64,000 nucleotides of DNA from Rhodospirillaceae bacterium SYSU D60007 (GCA_003574685.1 QOCQ01000004.1:186001-250000); one strand, 5' to 3'; numbered from the stretch's first letter, positions 1 to 10,003 are shown. Translations and numbers: made by a program. Notes: generated by a model from the sequence alone, not told the origin.

Positions 1-34
1 GCTTTCATTGCCGGCGGCACCCGAGGAGGATCAC

Positions 35-487
35 GTGGCAGGCTTGTGGTTCGAGGAGTTCAGGGAAGGCATGGTGTTCGAGCATCCCTGGACGCGCACC
101 GTCACGGAAATGGACAACGTGCTCTTCAGCACGCTCACCATGAACGTCCAGCCGCTGCATCTGGACGAGGAGTTCGCCTCCAAGACCGAGTTCGGCCAGC
201 GCATCGTCAACAGCCTGTTCACGCTGGGCCTGATGATCGGCATTTCGGTAAACGACACCACGCTCGGTACCACCGTGGCCAATCTCGGCATGACGGACAC
301 GCGCTTCCCGCGGCCGGTGTTTCATGGCGACACGCTGCGCGCGCAAACGACCGTGGTGTCGGTGCGCGAAAGCAGGTCGCGGCCCAACGCCGGCATCGTT
401 GAATTCGAGCACCGCGCATTCAACCAGCGGGGCGAGGAGGTTGCCTTCTGCCGCCGCCAGGCCCTCATGCGCAGGAAGCCGGCGTAG
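35..487 (+). CDS. MaoC-family acyl-CoA hydratase/dehydratase
   Basis: A 150-residue single hot-dog-fold protein of the MaoC type, a family that hydrates enoyl-CoA thioesters. It reads through an N-terminal 'GLWFEEF' segment and a typical MaoC core with a 'HLDEEFA' stretch, the usual place for the D/H pair of the hydratase active site. A GTG at 35 is preceded by GAGGAGG five bases upstream and is preferred over an in-frame TTG at 8. The gene lies at the window edge, so its upstream operon partners are not visible. Acyl-CoA genes follow nearby (APH-like kinase, acyl-CoA synthetase), which fits a role in acyl-CoA catabolism. The substrate cannot be read from the sequence. Confidence 0.85.
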   Translation: MAGLWFEEFREGMVFEHPWTRTVTEMDNVLFSTLTMNVQPLHLDEEFASKTEFGQRIVNSLFTLGLMIGISVNDTTLGTTVANLGMTDTRFPRPVFHGDTLRAQTTVVSVRESRSRPNAGIVEFEHRAFNQRGEEVAFCRRQALMRRKPA

Positions 488-493
488 CCACGT

Positions 494-595
494 TTCCCGT
501 CATCCCTCGCTGCGGCACGCGGAGGCGAGGCACAGCGCGGAAATGGCCTTCACATCGCTTAGCGGTGCCAGCCGGCGTGTTCGGGGTGACGGGAA
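494..595. repeat. Palindrome-ended intergenic repeat (GTCATCCC type)
   Basis: The arms TTCCCGTCATCCC (494-506) and GGGGTGACGGGAA (583-595) are inverted copies with one mismatch. They enclose about 75 bases in the gap between two convergent genes. The arms share the GTCATCCC core with repeats at 2661, 2796, 37386 and 41547. The position suggests a dispersed element that may also act as a transcript end. Confidence 0.5.
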
Positions 596-601
596 TATCT
601 G

Positions 602-1666
602 CTACGCGCGGTGCTTCACCAGATCCCAGGCCATGTCGGCCATGCCGCGGGCGCGGTTGCCGTATTTCGTGGCTGTCGTTGAGGATGCATTGCCGTCAAT
701 GCCGCGCTTGTAGACGCCTTGCACGATGCCTGCCAGGCGGAAGAGCGAGAAGGCCATGTAGAAGTCCCAGTCCGGGATTTCCTTGCGGCCGGTACGCCGT
801 GCGTAGGCGGCGAGATACTCCTGCTCGCCGGGGATGCCCAGCACCTTGAGGTCCTTGCCGGCATAGCCGCTGGCCGCGCCGTAGCCCTCGCCGAAATGAT
901 AGGTCATGCAGTTGTAGGCGAGGTCGGCCAGCGGATGGCCCAGCGTGCTCAGCTCCCAGTCCAGAACCGCGATGATGCGCGGTTCGGTCGGATGCACGAT
1001 GGTGTTTCCCAGACGGTAGTCGCCGTGGCTGACGCGCGTCTCGTCGCCGGGCGGAATGTTGGCCGGCATCCACTTCTTCAGCAGCTCCATCGATTCGATA
1101 TGCTCGGTCTGCGCGAGATCATACTGGCTGGTCCAGCGCGCGATCTGTCGCTGGATGTACTGGCCCTCGCGGCCGAAATCGCCCAGCCCCACGGCCTTGT
1201 GGTCGACGTTGTGCAGCCGCGCCAGCACGTCGTTCATGGAGTCGACGATCCTGCCACGGTCAGCGGGAGAAATGCCCGGCATCAGCGGATCGGCAAGGAT
1301 TCGTCCGGGCAGGAACTCCATGATGTAGAAATCGACGCCGACGACAGCCGGATCCTGGCAGAGCGCATAGGCCTTGGGCACGGGCACATCGGTATGATCC
1401 CCCAGCGCCTTGATGACCCGATACTCGCGGTCGACCTGATGGGCCGAGGGCAGCAGCTTGCCGGGCGGCTTCTTGCGCATGACGTAGCGGCGTCCGTCGC
1501 CATCGGTCAGCAGGAAGGTGGGATTGGATTGTCCTCCCTCGAACTGCAGGACCTGCAGCGGGTCCTTGTAGCCTTCGACCTTCTCTTTCATGAAGGCGGC
1601 AAGCTTCGCTTCGTCGAACACGTGCGCAGGGCGCACGGGCGTAAGGTTGTCGGGGAGATCGTTCAT
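602..1666 (-). CDS. APH-like phosphotransferase (ACAD10/FadE36-type)
   Basis: A 354-residue aminoglycoside-phosphotransferase-fold kinase of the kind found with acyl-CoA dehydrogenases, thought to phosphorylate hydroxyacyl or related small molecules. The nucleotide loop region is 'FEGGQSNPTF' near residue 43. The catalytic loop is HGDYRLGN at 214-221, and the metal-binding Asp is in DWE at 236-238. Length and motifs match the ACAD10 kinase-domain family and not antibiotic-resistance kinases. The ATG at 1666 is the family-typical start. It is convergent with the MaoC gene and divergent from the VOC gene, close to an acyl-CoA synthetase. The substrate is unknown. Confidence 0.85.
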   Translation of the reverse strand: MNDLPDNLTPVRPAHVFDEAKLAAFMKEKVEGYKDPLQVLQFEGGQSNPTFLLTDGDGRRYVMRKKPPGKLLPSAHQVDREYRVIKALGDHTDVPVPKAYALCQDPAVVGVDFYIMEFLPGRILADPLMPGISPADRGRIVDSMNDVLARLHNVDHKAVGLGDFGREGQYIQRQIARWTSQYDLAQTEHIESMELLKKWMPANIPPGDETRVSHGDYRLGNTIVHPTEPRIIAVLDWELSTLGHPLADLAYNCMTYHFGEGYGAASGYAGKDLKVLGIPGEQEYLAAYARRTGRKEIPDWDFYMAFSLFRLAGIVQGVYKRGIDGNASSTTATKYGNRARGMADMAWDLVKHRA

Positions 1667-1820
1667 GGCGCGCTTCCGTGACTGATGCTGAACGCCTGTT
1701 TACCGCCCGTTGCCGGCCGCGTCGATGCTCCGCTGCAAAAGTTCCGGTGTGCGGCAAGGGCTTGATCCGGGTGGTTTGCGGAGCGAGCATGAGAGCATCC
1801 GCTCCAGCCCGGAGGAAGCC

Positions 1821-2507
1821 ATGACCAAACCCGACGGCGTGCACCATCTGGCCATCGCCACGGCCGATATAAAGGCCCAGATCGCATTCTTTACCGATGT
1901 GCTGGGGACGGAGCTGGTCGCGCTCTACTGGATGCACGGCGTGAAGGGCGCGTGGCACGGCTTCGTAAAGTTGAACGATCACTGCTCGATTGCCTTCGTG
2001 CAGTCCCCGGACATCGCCAGCATTCCCCGGGAAATCGGCCGCAGCCATGCCGGCAATCCGGGTGCGCCCTGTGCCGGTGGCGCCATGCAGCATCTGGCGC
2101 TGAACTGCCGCAGCGACGAGGAGCTGCTGGCGCTGCGCGATCGCATCCGCTCGCGGGGCGTGAACGTCTTCGGGCCGATCGACCACGGGTTCTGCAAGTC
2201 GATCTATTTTGCCGGCCCGGAAAACCTCAGCCTGGAGATCTCGACGTCACGCGCGGCGATCGATGCCCGCGCCTGGATCGATCCTGAGGTGGTAAGCCTG
2301 GCGGGCATCTCCGAGCTGGAGCTGGCGCGCTACAAATCGCCGGCGCGCTATGACAGCGAAGGCGGCCGGGTGCCGCAGCCGCCGATGGACCCGGACAAGC
2401 CGCACATGGTCTATCCCGAGCGCCGCTATCGCGAAATGCTGGCGATGCCCGACGAGGAGTACACGCGCCAGCGCAGCGAAACCACGCCGCCGGTCAAGGT
2501 GGCATAG
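1821..2507 (+). CDS. VOC-family (glyoxalase/bleomycin-resistance fold) protein
   Basis: A 228-residue protein with an N-terminal VOC module: 'VHHLAIATADI' at residues 7-17, then the FFTDVLG segment typical of extradiol dioxygenase and glyoxalase folds. A C-terminal extension of about 80 residues is rich in charged residues and Pro. The ATG at 1821 is preceded by GGAGGAAG, so the longer ORF from 1710 is not used. Family members bind a divalent metal through paired His and Glu residues and act as dioxygenases, isomerases or lyases. The substrate cannot be assigned. The gene is transcribed alone, away from the APH-like kinase gene. Confidence 0.8.
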   Translation: MTKPDGVHHLAIATADIKAQIAFFTDVLGTELVALYWMHGVKGAWHGFVKLNDHCSIAFVQSPDIASIPREIGRSHAGNPGAPCAGGAMQHLALNCRSDEELLALRDRIRSRGVNVFGPIDHGFCKSIYFAGPENLSLEISTSRAAIDARAWIDPEVVSLAGISELELARYKSPARYDSEGGRVPQPPMDPDKPHMVYPERRYREMLAMPDEEYTRQRSETTPPVKVA

Positions 2508-2567
2508 CGGCGAGACCGCACCGGGCAGACTCTCCGTCCCAGGGGATTCGCATATGGCTTTCATAAG

Positions 2568-2765
2568 CCTTCCCCCGGAGGGGGAAGGTGGCGCGCCAGC
2601 GCCGGAAGGGGGATGCCTCAACAAGCATGGCGCCGGTACTGCGTGGCGAGTACCGCTGTCGTCATCCCGAACAAAGCTCGGGATGACGACACTCTATGCG
2701 CGACGCCGAGCGGGTTGAGACATCCCCCTTCCGCCCTTCGGGCACCTTCCCCCTCCGGGGGAAGG
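2568..2765. repeat. Composite inverted repeat, GGGGGAAGG type
   Basis: A 21-base near-palindrome at 2568-2588 and the following segment to 2616 reappear in inverted, diverged form at 2721-2765, where CATCCCCCTTCCG opens the right arm. The two arms enclose the 2661-2687 hairpin. This arrangement looks like one repeat nested inside another. Confidence 0.65.
2661..2687. repeat. Perfect 10-bp hairpin, GTCATCCCGA type
   Basis: GTCATCCCGA (2661-2670) and TCGGGATGAC (2678-2687) are exact inverted copies with a 7-base spacer. This is the shortest form of the repeat core also seen at 2796-2880, 37386-37452 and 41547-41633. Confidence 0.7.
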
Positions 2766-2795
2766 ATTTTTGATCATATGCGAATGCCCTGCTCC

Positions 2796-2880
2796 TCATC
2801 CCGAGCGCCAGCGAGGGATCTTCCGCGAATAACGCACGGTGTCACTGCCGCAGGAGATCCTCGCTGGCGCTCGGGATGAC
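2796..2880. repeat. Palindrome-ended repeat, CATCCCGAGCG type
   Basis: The left arm at 2796-2820 and right arm at 2856-2880 are inverted copies of about 25 bases, separated by 35 bases. The arm core is CATCCCGAGCGCCAGCGAGG. The upstream flank ATGCGAATGCCCTG is shared with the copy at 41547. It lies just past the stop of the TetR gene. Confidence 0.75.
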
Positions 2881-2892
2881 AGGACTGGGAGG

Positions 2893-3525
2893 TCAAGTGC
2901 GGCAACCGACCAGGCGCAGGGCGAGGGCGGCGTAGCGGTCGGCGACAGCGTGCGGTGCCAGCCGGCCGCCGGGGCGATACCAGCCGGCCACGGCGGTGCA
3001 CATGGTGGTGATGGCCAAAACCGCCTCGGCAGGATGCGGACAGTCGAACTGTCCCTGGTCGCGGCCTTCGGCAATCACCTGCTTGAAGATCGCAGATACC
3101 TGGTCGCGCAGGCCGATCACGGATGCGCGATCCCGCGCCGACAGGCTGCGCAGCTCGCTGTTGCCGACGAAGGACTCCCTCTGCCGCTCCGTGTGCAGCA
3201 GCACGTGCGCGCGCACGATCGCGGCGAGTTGCGCCCCGGGCTGCTGATCGGCCGCCGCACGGGCCGCTTCCAGGGCGGCGATCAAGTCCCTGGTGACATC
3301 CACCATGATGCGCTGGAGCAGGGCGGCCTTGGAGGGGAAGTAGTAATAGGCCGCCGAGACGCTCATGCCCGCGCGCGCCGCGATGTCGCGCATTGAGGTG
3401 CCATGAAAGCCCTGCTCGGCGAAGGCTTCCAGCGCAGCCATGAGCACGACACGGCGTCCGCCGGCATCCTCGCCCGGCATATTGGCAGGGCTGGTGCCGG
3501 CATGGCGCGGTGCCCGGGAGGCCAT
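2893..3525 (-). CDS. TetR/AcrR-family transcriptional regulator
   Basis: A 210-residue regulator. The N-terminal helix-turn-helix domain includes 'MRDIAARAGMSVSAAYYYF', the classic TetR recognition-helix region, followed by a C-terminal ligand-binding domain. The start at 3525 lies 7 bases after the stop of the upstream amidohydrolase gene, so translation is probably coupled. Its position as the last gene of the acyl-CoA synthetase and amidohydrolase set suggests that it controls that set in response to an acyl-CoA or amide ligand. This is inferred from context only. Confidence 0.88.
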   Translation of the reverse strand: MASRAPRHAGTSPANMPGEDAGGRRVVLMAALEAFAEQGFHGTSMRDIAARAGMSVSAAYYYFPSKAALLQRIMVDVTRDLIAALEAARAAADQQPGAQLAAIVRAHVLLHTERQRESFVGNSELRSLSARDRASVIGLRDQVSAIFKQVIAEGRDQGQFDCPHPAEAVLAITTMCTAVAGWYRPGGRLAPHAVADRYAALALRLVGCRT

Positions 3526-3532
3526 GGCGGGC

Positions 3533-5260
3533 TCAGGCGGCGCGGGCTGTGGCCGGGGATCTGCCGACGCCGTGGCGCAGGAGCCAGCCGGAGCAGACGC
3601 CGGTCTGCTGATCGTCGCGGATCGTGACCTCGCCGTTCACCAGCACGTAGCGATAGCCGCGCGCCCGCTGGATCCGCCGCCATTCGCCACCGGGCAGATC
3701 GTGCACGATCTCGTCCGGCATCACGGCGAGATTTTCAAAATCGTAGACGACGATATCGGCTGGTGCGCCTTTTCGCAGAACGCCGCGGCCCTCGAAGCCC
3801 GCGACCTGGGCGGGCAGGGCGGAAAGCCGCCAGTGCGCTTCCTCCAGCGAGATCATGCAGTGCTCCCGCACGACCTTGCACAGCGTTTCGGTCGGATAGC
3901 GGCCCGCCGTCAGGAATTTGGTGTGGGCGCCTCCGTCGGACACGCCGAACAGGACATAGGGATCATCGACGATCTCCTTGAGATACTCGATGTTGCCATT
4001 GGGCGGCGCAGCGAAGAACTCTGTCTTCAGGTCTTCCTCGACCGCCATGTCGAGCATTACGTCGACCGGGTGCTTGCCCATCTTCTTGCCGGCAAGGGCC
4101 AGCGTGTGGTCGAGCCAGGGCTTGTTCCTGTCGAGCCGGGGACCGACGATCACGATCTCCGGCAGCGGTCCCGTGGCCGTGCGCGGCATGTTGTCCTTCA
4201 AGGCCTGGCGGCGCGCAGGGTCGGCCAGCTTCTGTTTGCGTTCTTCGAGCGAGCCGGTAGTGGCATCGCACCACGGCTGGGAATCGTCGAACAGGTTCCA
4301 GTTCTCGAAGGTGAACGTGAAGCCAGCGTCCGTCGTCAGCCCCTGACCGACGACACGGATGCCACGCTCGCGGCAGCTTCTCAGCCATGCCAGCACGCGG
4401 CGATGGATTTCCGGCCTGTGGTCGAAGGCCTGCACCACGTTCATGATCATCGGCCGGCCGCTGATCTCGGCCATCTCCTCGTAGAAGCGCTGGTCTTGCG
4501 CGTTGTCGCCGGAGATCAGCAGCATCTGCATGAAGCCCTGGTTACGCCGCCGCAGCACGCGGGCCAGCTCCCGGCAGGTATCGTCATGCATCACGTCCGT
4601 CGGCATCGGGCTGCCGTCGAAGTCGCGCTGCACGCAGGCCGGACCTGTCGGCAGCATCCGTTGTGCCGACCACCCGCAGCCGCCGGCATCCATCGCCTCG
4701 TCGAGCAGGCGGCAGAGCTCGCGATGCTGCGCTTCCGTGGGGCGCCGACCCTCCTTCGCGGCTTCGAATCCGAGGACCCAGATCAGCAGCGGCGCGATCG
4801 GCACATAGGGCAGGATGTTGATGGCCTTCGGCGCGCGCTCGACGCTGTCGAGAAACTCCGGGAACGTCACCCAGTCCCATGGCATGCCCTGTTTCATCGA
4901 GGCCATGGGGATCGCTTCAACGCGCGTCATGGTCATCATCGCCCGCTCGCGCATGTCGGGACGAACCGGCGCGAAGCCGAAGCCGCAATTGCCGATGACC
5001 ACGGAGGTGATGCCATGCCATCCCGAGAGCGTGCAGTACGGATCCCAGAAAAGCTGGGCGTCGTAGTGGGTATGCAGGTCGACGAAGCCCGGCGCCACGA
5101 TCAGGCCGTCGGCATCGATCACCTCGTCGGCATCGGCGGGATCAATGTGGCCGATCTCTGCGATGCGGCCGGCCCGGATGCCGATATCGCCGCGAAACCG
5201 CGGCAGCCGCGAGCCATCGATGATGGTGCCATTGCGGATCACACGTTCGTAGCGGGCCAT
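3533..5260 (-). CDS. N-acyl-D-amino-acid deacylase-type amidohydrolase
   Basis: A 575-residue member of the amidohydrolase superfamily. Metal-binding HTH is at residues 63-65 in 'DLHTHYDAQLFWDP', and the family motif GNCGFG contains Cys92, typical of the D-aminoacylase group. A late 'VSDGGAH' segment supplies the Asp of the active site. Relatives hydrolyse N-acyl-D-amino acids or related amides and carbamoyl compounds in the cytoplasm. The gene lies 53 bases downstream of an acyl-CoA synthetase gene and 7 bases upstream of a tetR-type gene, so the three probably form one transcript. The true substrate is unknown; the pairing suggests that an acyl group released here could be activated to a CoA thioester. 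Confidence 0.85.
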   Translation of the reverse strand: MARYERVIRNGTIIDGSRLPRFRGDIGIRAGRIAEIGHIDPADADEVIDADGLIVAPGFVDLHTHYDAQLFWDPYCTLSGWHGITSVVIGNCGFGFAPVRPDMRERAMMTMTRVEAIPMASMKQGMPWDWVTFPEFLDSVERAPKAINILPYVPIAPLLIWVLGFEAAKEGRRPTEAQHRELCRLLDEAMDAGGCGWSAQRMLPTGPACVQRDFDGSPMPTDVMHDDTCRELARVLRRRNQGFMQMLLISGDNAQDQRFYEEMAEISGRPMIMNVVQAFDHRPEIHRRVLAWLRSCRERGIRVVGQGLTTDAGFTFTFENWNLFDDSQPWCDATTGSLEERKQKLADPARRQALKDNMPRTATGPLPEIVIVGPRLDRNKPWLDHTLALAGKKMGKHPVDVMLDMAVEEDLKTEFFAAPPNGNIEYLKEIVDDPYVLFGVSDGGAHTKFLTAGRYPTETLCKVVREHCMISLEEAHWRLSALPAQVAGFEGRGVLRKGAPADIVVYDFENLAVMPDEIVHDLPGGEWRRIQRARGYRYVLVNGEVTIRDDQQTGVCSGWLLRHGVGRSPATARAA

Positions 5261-5313
5261 CGGCGGTCCTCCTGAACGAACGTTCGATTATTCCGGCGGG
5301 CCTGTCAACGGGC

Positions 5314-6873
5314 TCAGTTGATCTGCCGCTCCTTGCCTTCCCAGTAAGGCTTGCGCAGCTCACGCTTCAGGATCTTGCCAGTCGGATTGCGGGGCAGGGT
5401 GTCCACGAAATCCACGGACTTGGGCAGCTTGTAGCCGGCGATGCGCTCGCGCGCCCAGGCGATCAGCTCGCCCGCACCAAGTTCGGCGCCGGGCTTCTTG
5501 ACCACGACAGCCTTCACGGCTTCGCCCCAGCGCTCGTCGGGAATACCGATCACGGCCACGTCGGCAACGGCCGGATGCCCGAACAGCGCGCTCTCGACTT
5601 CGGCGGGGTAAATGTTCTCGCCGCCGCTTACGATCATGTCCTTCACCCGGTCGTAGATGTAGAGATAGCCTTTCTCGTCGAGGTAGCCGGCGTCGCCGGT
5701 GAACAGCCAGCCATCGCGCATGGCGCGCCGGCTTGCGTCCGGCAGCTTCCAGTAGCCCTTCATGACCTGCGGCGAACGGATCGCGATCTCGCCGACCTGG
5801 TTCGGCGCGCAGGCGCTGCCGTCTTCGCCAACGATGCGCAGCTCGACGCCTTTCTGGGCGTAGCCGCACGACAGAAGCTTCTTCGGGTCGTCGGGGTCGT
5901 GATCTTCCGGCGGCAACAGCGTGACGGCGCCGGTGCTTTCGGTCAGGCCGTAGACCTGCTGGAAGCCGCACGGGAAGATCTTGAGCGCCTGCCGCAGCAG
6001 GTCGGCCGGAATCGGCGCAGCGCCGTAGACAATGAGCTTCAGGCTGGACAGATCTGTCTCGTGGATCCGCGGCGCCTGCACCAGAAACAGGATGATGGCG
6101 GGCACGAAGAGCGCGACGGCGATGCGTTCCTGCTGGATGAGGTTGAGGATCTCCAGCGGCACCACGTCGCGCGTGACGTAGTTGGTGCAGCCGGCGTAGA
6201 GGCCGGCCAACGCCCAGCCGGCGCCGCCGATATGGAACATCGGCAGCACCACGAGATTGCGGACGGCCGGTCCCATCTGCCAGGTCGGGGTCCATGTCGG
6301 CAGCAGGTGCAGCAGGTTCCTGTTGGTGAGTTGCGCGCCCTTGGGCAACCCGGTGGTGCCGGACGTGTAGAACTGCACCGCGACGTCGTCCGGGGCGGTC
6401 GGCAGCTTCGGATCGCTGTCGGGATGGCGGTCGCGCCAGCGCACAAAAGGCTCCAGCTCGGGATGATCGCCGCCCAGGGCGACAATGGTCCGCACAGTGG
6501 TGAGCTGGGCGCGAATCCTGTCCAGGACGGGCAAGTACTCCTCGCCCACGAACAGAATCTCGGCTTCCGCGTCATTGATGATGTGCAGGATCTCCGGCGC
6601 GGCCAGCCGCCAGTTCACCGACACCATGACGCAGTTCGCCTTGGCGCAGCCGAAGAACAGCTCGAAGAAGGCATCGTCGCTCTTGTCCAGGTGCGCCACG
6701 CGCGCTTGCGGTTTCAAGCCCGCCGCGATCAGGCCATTGGCAACCTGGCTCGCCCGGCGGTCGAGCGTGGCATAGTCCGTCGCGCGGCCGCGGTATACCA
6801 CGGCCGGCGTGTCGCCCAGCCGCTTCGCGTGCAGACGGGCAATCTCGGCGATGGACCGGGGCACTGTCGTCAA
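5314..6873 (-). CDS. AMP-dependent acyl-CoA synthetase (FadD-like)
   Basis: About 519 residues of the ANL superfamily, which activates carboxylic acids through an acyl-adenylate to CoA thioesters. The ATP loop [11 protein letters not shown] is at residues 169-179. The hinge region reads '[18 protein letters not shown]' followed by '[13 protein letters not shown]', and the C-terminal catalytic Lys is in '[12 protein letters not shown]'. A TTG at 6873 is preceded by GGAGGA with a 5-base spacer and is preferred; a longer TTG frame starts at 6897 and a GTG lies at 6864. It is the first gene of the minus-strand set with the amidohydrolase and TetR genes. Chain length of the substrate cannot be read. 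Confidence 0.88.
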   Translation of the reverse strand: MTTVPRSIAEIARLHAKRLGDTPAVVYRGRATDYATLDRRASQVANGLIAAGLKPQARVAHLDKSDDAFFELFFGCAKANCVMVSVNWRLAAPEILHIINDAEAEILFVGEEYLPVLDRIRAQLTTVRTIVALGGDHPELEPFVRWRDRHPDSDPKLPTAPDDVAVQFYTSGTTGLPKGAQLTNRNLLHLLPTWTPTWQMGPAVRNLVVLPMFHIGGAGWALAGLYAGCTNYVTRDVVPLEILNLIQQERIAVALFVPAIILFLVQAPRIHETDLSSLKLIVYGAAPIPADLLRQALKIFPCGFQQVYGLTESTGAVTLLPPEDHDPDDPKKLLSCGYAQKGVELRIVGEDGSACAPNQVGEIAIRSPQVMKGYWKLPDASRRAMRDGWLFTGDAGYLDEKGYLYIYDRVKDMIVSGGENIYPAEVESALFGHPAVADVAVIGIPDERWGEAVKAVVVKKPGAELGAGELIAWARERIAGYKLPKSVDFVDTLPRNPTGKILKRELRKPYWEGKERQIN

Positions 6874-6994
6874 GATTTTCCTCCATAGTGGTGTCAACGC
6901 GCAGCATAGACGGGCATGTCAGCTTGTCCTACCCCATGCCCCCGCAGTAGCTTCCTGCCTCACGCCTTTTCCGGACAGTCCAGCGAGACATCCC

Positions 6995-7948
6995 ATGCCA
7001 AAACGGGTTCTGGTAACCGGCGGCGCCGGTTTCCTGGGGTCACACCTGTGCGAGCGGCTGCTGAACGACGGCCATGACGTGCTGTGCGTCGACAACTATT
7101 TTACCGGCACTAAGCGCAATCTTGTGCCCTTGCTGGACCATCCGCACTTCGAGGTGATGCGCCACGACGTGACGTTTTCGCTCTATGTCGAGGTCGACGA
7201 GATCTACAACCTCGCCTGTCCGGCGTCGCCCATCCACTACCAGCACGATCCGGTGCAAACCACCAAGACCAGCGTGCATGGCGCCATCAACATGCTCGGC
7301 CTTGCCAAGCGCACGCGGGCCAAGATCTTCCAGGCGTCCACCAGCGAGGTGTATGGCGATCCCGACGTCCATCCCCAGCCCGAGGGCTACCGCGGCAACG
7401 TCAATCCGATCGGGCCGCGCGCCTGCTACGACGAGGGCAAGCGCTGCGCCGAAACACTCTTCTTCGATTACCACCGCCAGCACAGGCTGCGGATCCGGGT
7501 GGCGCGCATCTTCAATACCTATGGTCCACGCATGCATCCCAATGACGGGCGGGTGGTTTCCAACTTCATCGTCCAGGCGCTGAAGAACCAGCCGATCTCG
7601 ATCTACGGCGACGGCAAGCAGACCCGCTCGTTCTGCTACGTCGATGACCTGATCGAGGGCTTTGTCCGCTTGATGTCGGCGCCGGACTCCGTCACCGGTC
7701 CCATCAACCTCGGCAACCCGGGTGAGTTTACCATCCGGCAACTGGCCGAAACGGTGATCAGGCTGACCAACTCGAAATCGCGGCTGATCCGCAAGCCCCT
7801 GCCGGCGGACGATCCGATGCAGCGTCAGCCCGACATCCGGATGGCGAAGCGGGTCCTGAAATGGCAACCGAAGGTGAAGCTTGAGGACGGGCTGATCCGC
7901 ACCATTGCCTATTTCGACCATCTGCTTTCGGCTGGCGTTCCCTACTGA
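6995..7948 (+). CDS. UDP-glucuronate decarboxylase (UDP-xylose synthase)
   Basis: A 317-residue extended SDR. The NAD loop [10 protein letters not shown] starts at residue 9, the catalytic TSE triad is near residues 116-118, and YDEGK is at 145-149 within the family signature '[14 protein letters not shown]', which is characteristic of UXS enzymes. It would convert UDP-glucuronate to UDP-xylose in the cytoplasm for glycan synthesis. The ATG at 6995 begins the NAD-binding strand directly, so the longer upstream frame is not used. It stands alone on the plus strand and overlaps the following convergent MFS gene by 7 bases. Confidence 0.92.
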   Translation: MPKRVLVTGGAGFLGSHLCERLLNDGHDVLCVDNYFTGTKRNLVPLLDHPHFEVMRHDVTFSLYVEVDEIYNLACPASPIHYQHDPVQTTKTSVHGAINMLGLAKRTRAKIFQASTSEVYGDPDVHPQPEGYRGNVNPIGPRACYDEGKRCAETLFFDYHRQHRLRIRVARIFNTYGPRMHPNDGRVVSNFIVQALKNQPISIYGDGKQTRSFCYVDDLIEGFVRLMSAPDSVTGPINLGNPGEFTIRQLAETVIRLTNSKSRLIRKPLPADDPMQRQPDIRMAKRVLKWQPKVKLEDGLIRTIAYFDHLLSAGVPY

Positions 7949-9153
7949 CGCGACCGGTCCAGCCGCTGCTCTGTGCGATGCAGCACCCACGCCGCAAGTA
8001 CCGCGCCAGCAAGTGTCGGCGTTGTAAAACAGAGTGCCCAGGGCCAACCGCCGGCGGAGACCAGCGCCGCCACAATGGGCGGACCCAGCAACGAGCCGAC
8101 ATTCGAACCCTGCATCAGGATGCCCGTCGTGGCGCCGACCAGCGCGGGACGGGGCGCATGCACGGGAACGGCGGCGAAGAGGGCGCCCGGGATGGCACTG
8201 GCCACAGCCGAAAACAGGAACGCCATGGCCAGCCGCAGCACGGGCGGCAGCAGGTCGAGAAATACGCCGGCTGCGGTCAGCGCCATGATGACCGCGGTCC
8301 CGGCCAGGATGGTGAACCGGCGCCAGCCCTGGTGGAGCAGCCAGCCTGCCGTAATCGAACCCGTCACGTTGACGACGATCACGCCGGCGGTGATCGCGGC
8401 CGCAGTTGCCGGATCGAACCCCAGACGCTCGACCTGCAGCGTCGGCAGGAAGCCGATCAGGGCAAACCAGCTTCCGGCATAGCAGCCGAAACACGCACCA
8501 ATGGCCAGCGCGCCGCGAGAGCCCGCGGCATCGAGCATATCGCGCCCCAGCGAGCGGCCGCTGCGTGGCAGCGCGTTGGCATCCCGCCCGGCCCGCGAGT
8601 GAAACAGGACACAGGCCATTACCACGAGCACTGCGGCTGAAACCCACCACACGCCGCGCCAGCCCACGGTAGGCAGCAGCCCCGCCGAGGCCAGCGCCAT
8701 CAGGCCGGCGCCGCCGGGCAGATAAGCACCCCAGAGCGCCATCGCCTGGCGCGCGTCGCTTGCCGTGCTTAGGCGCAGCACGAGCGGCGGCATCGACACG
8801 GCTACGGCAAGGAATCCGAGACCCTCGACGGCGCGGCTGAGGAAGAGCGCGGTGGGGGAATGCACCATTGCACCCAGAGCGCTGGCCAGCGCGCCGGCGA
8901 GGAGGCCTGTCATGGCGAGGCGTCGGTGGCCCACACGGTCGGCGGCCAGCGCCATCAGCGTGCCGCCAAGCGCTGTCATCAGGTTCACCAGCGAGACAAA
9001 CCAGCCCGCGGCACGCAAGTCGATGTCCAGCTCTGCGCGAATGGCGGGCAGGGCCGGCGGCGCCTTTCCGACCAGCGATGCGATGGCAAATCCCGCCAGG
9101 ACCAGCACCCAGACAAGGCGCCAGTCGGTCGAGGTGCGAGGGGGCGGATTCAT
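7942..9153 (-). CDS. MFS transporter
   Basis: A 403-residue, twelve-segment major facilitator, recognisable by the long alternating hydrophobic helices and the loop 2-3 motif '[14 protein letters not shown]' near residues 67-80. The ATG at 9153 starts just before the first membrane helix ('[13 protein letters not shown]'); the longer frame to 9387 would add a non-hydrophobic extension overlapping the divergent SDR gene. The overall look resembles cyanate/nitrate-type or sugar-efflux MFS proteins, but no substrate can be assigned. Confidence 0.85.
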   Translation of the reverse strand: MNPPPRTSTDWRLVWVLVLAGFAIASLVGKAPPALPAIRAELDIDLRAAGWFVSLVNLMTALGGTLMALAADRVGHRRLAMTGLLAGALASALGAMVHSPTALFLSRAVEGLGFLAVAVSMPPLVLRLSTASDARQAMALWGAYLPGGAGLMALASAGLLPTVGWRGVWWVSAAVLVVMACVLFHSRAGRDANALPRSGRSLGRDMLDAAGSRGALAIGACFGCYAGSWFALIGFLPTLQVERLGFDPATAAAITAGVIVVNVTGSITAGWLLHQGWRRFTILAGTAVIMALTAAGVFLDLLPPVLRLAMAFLFSAVASAIPGALFAAVPVHAPRPALVGATTGILMQGSNVGSLLGPPIVAALVSAGGWPWALCFTTPTLAGAVLAAWVLHRTEQRLDRSRQ

Positions 9154-9234
9154 TCGGGCGAGAGGGAAGACGTTTGCCAGAACGGGAGGGATGCCTATAA
9201 CGGCGCCGCGGCATGAAACAGGGGTGGCGTTCGC

Positions 9235-10002
9235 ATGTCCAAGATATTCGATCTTAGCGGCAAGGTGGCGCTGGTGACCGGCGCGTCCTCGGGCCTGGGT
9301 ACGCATTTCGCGCGGACTCTCTCGGCCAATGGTGCCGCCGTGGCGCTCGCAGCGCGCCGCCGCGAACGGCTCGAGGCGCTGGTGCATGAATTTCAGAGTG
9401 CTGGTGGCAAGGCCGCTGCCGTTGCGATGGACGTGATGTCAGGCGAGTCGATCCGCGCTGGCTACACGGCGGCGGAGGATGCCCTGGGAAAGATCGACAT
9501 CGTGATCAACAACGCCGGCATCTCGATCGTGAAGCCGGCGCTGGAGATGCCCGAGGCGGATTGGGATGAAGTGGTGAACACCAACCTGCGCGGCGCCTGG
9601 CTGGTGGCGCAGACCGCGGCCCAGCGCATGGTGGAAGCCAAACGCGGCGGGCGCATCATCAACATCGCCTCGATCCTGGGTCTGAGGACGATCGGGCAGG
9701 TGGCGCCCTACAACGCCGCCAAGGCCGGGTTGCTGCACCTCACGCGCGCGCTGGCGATGGAATGGGCCCGGCATGGCATCCAGGTGAATGCCATCTCGCC
9801 CGGCTACATTGAAACCGAGATGAACGCCGCGTTCTGGCAGACGGCAGCGGGAAAGCGGCTGATTGAGCGGGTGCCGCAGCGGCGCCTGGGCCAACTGGCC
9901 GACCTCGACGGTCCGCTATTGCTGCTGGCGTCCGATGCCGGGGCTTTCATGACCGGCGCCAACATCGTCGTTGACGGCGGCCACACGGTGAACTCGCTAT
10001 AG
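9235..10002 (+). CDS. SDR-family NAD(P)-dependent oxidoreductase
   Basis: A 255-residue classical short-chain dehydrogenase: cofactor loop GASSGLG near residue 16, NNAG near residue 90, catalytic Ser in 'NIASILG' and the YNAAK active-site pair. The C-terminal 'GANIVVDGGHT' is typical of 3-oxoacyl-ACP reductase-like members. The substrate is not evident. A perfect hairpin follows its stop. Confidence 0.9.
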   Translation: MSKIFDLSGKVALVTGASSGLGTHFARTLSANGAAVALAARRRERLEALVHEFQSAGGKAAAVAMDVMSGESIRAGYTAAEDALGKIDIVINNAGISIVKPALEMPEADWDEVVNTNLRGAWLVAQTAAQRMVEAKRGGRIINIASILGLRTIGQVAPYNAAKAGLLHLTRALAMEWARHGIQVNAISPGYIETEMNAAFWQTAAGKRLIERVPQRRLGQLADLDGPLLLLASDAGAFMTGANIVVDGGHTVNSL

Positions 10003-10003
10003 C

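Larger units (their letters stand above)
2508..2892. other. Intergenic region filled with inverted repeats
   Basis: This 385-base gap between two convergent genes holds no credible gene. It contains nested inverted repeats, listed separately: a long pair at 2568-2616 and 2721-2765, a hairpin at 2661-2687 and another pair at 2796-2880. The 11-base word ATTCGCATATG at 2546-2556 recurs inverted at 2775-2785. Confidence 0.8.

Noticed and set aside
3440-5275. 611-residue open frame on the plus strand opposite the amidohydrolase gene
   Set aside because: It lies antisense to a well-supported enzyme and its translation is Arg/His-rich without domain motifs; it reflects high GC and lack of stops.
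7040-9214. 724-residue minus-strand frame over the UXS and MFS genes
   Set aside because: It crosses two genes with clear motifs on other frames and has no recognisable domain.
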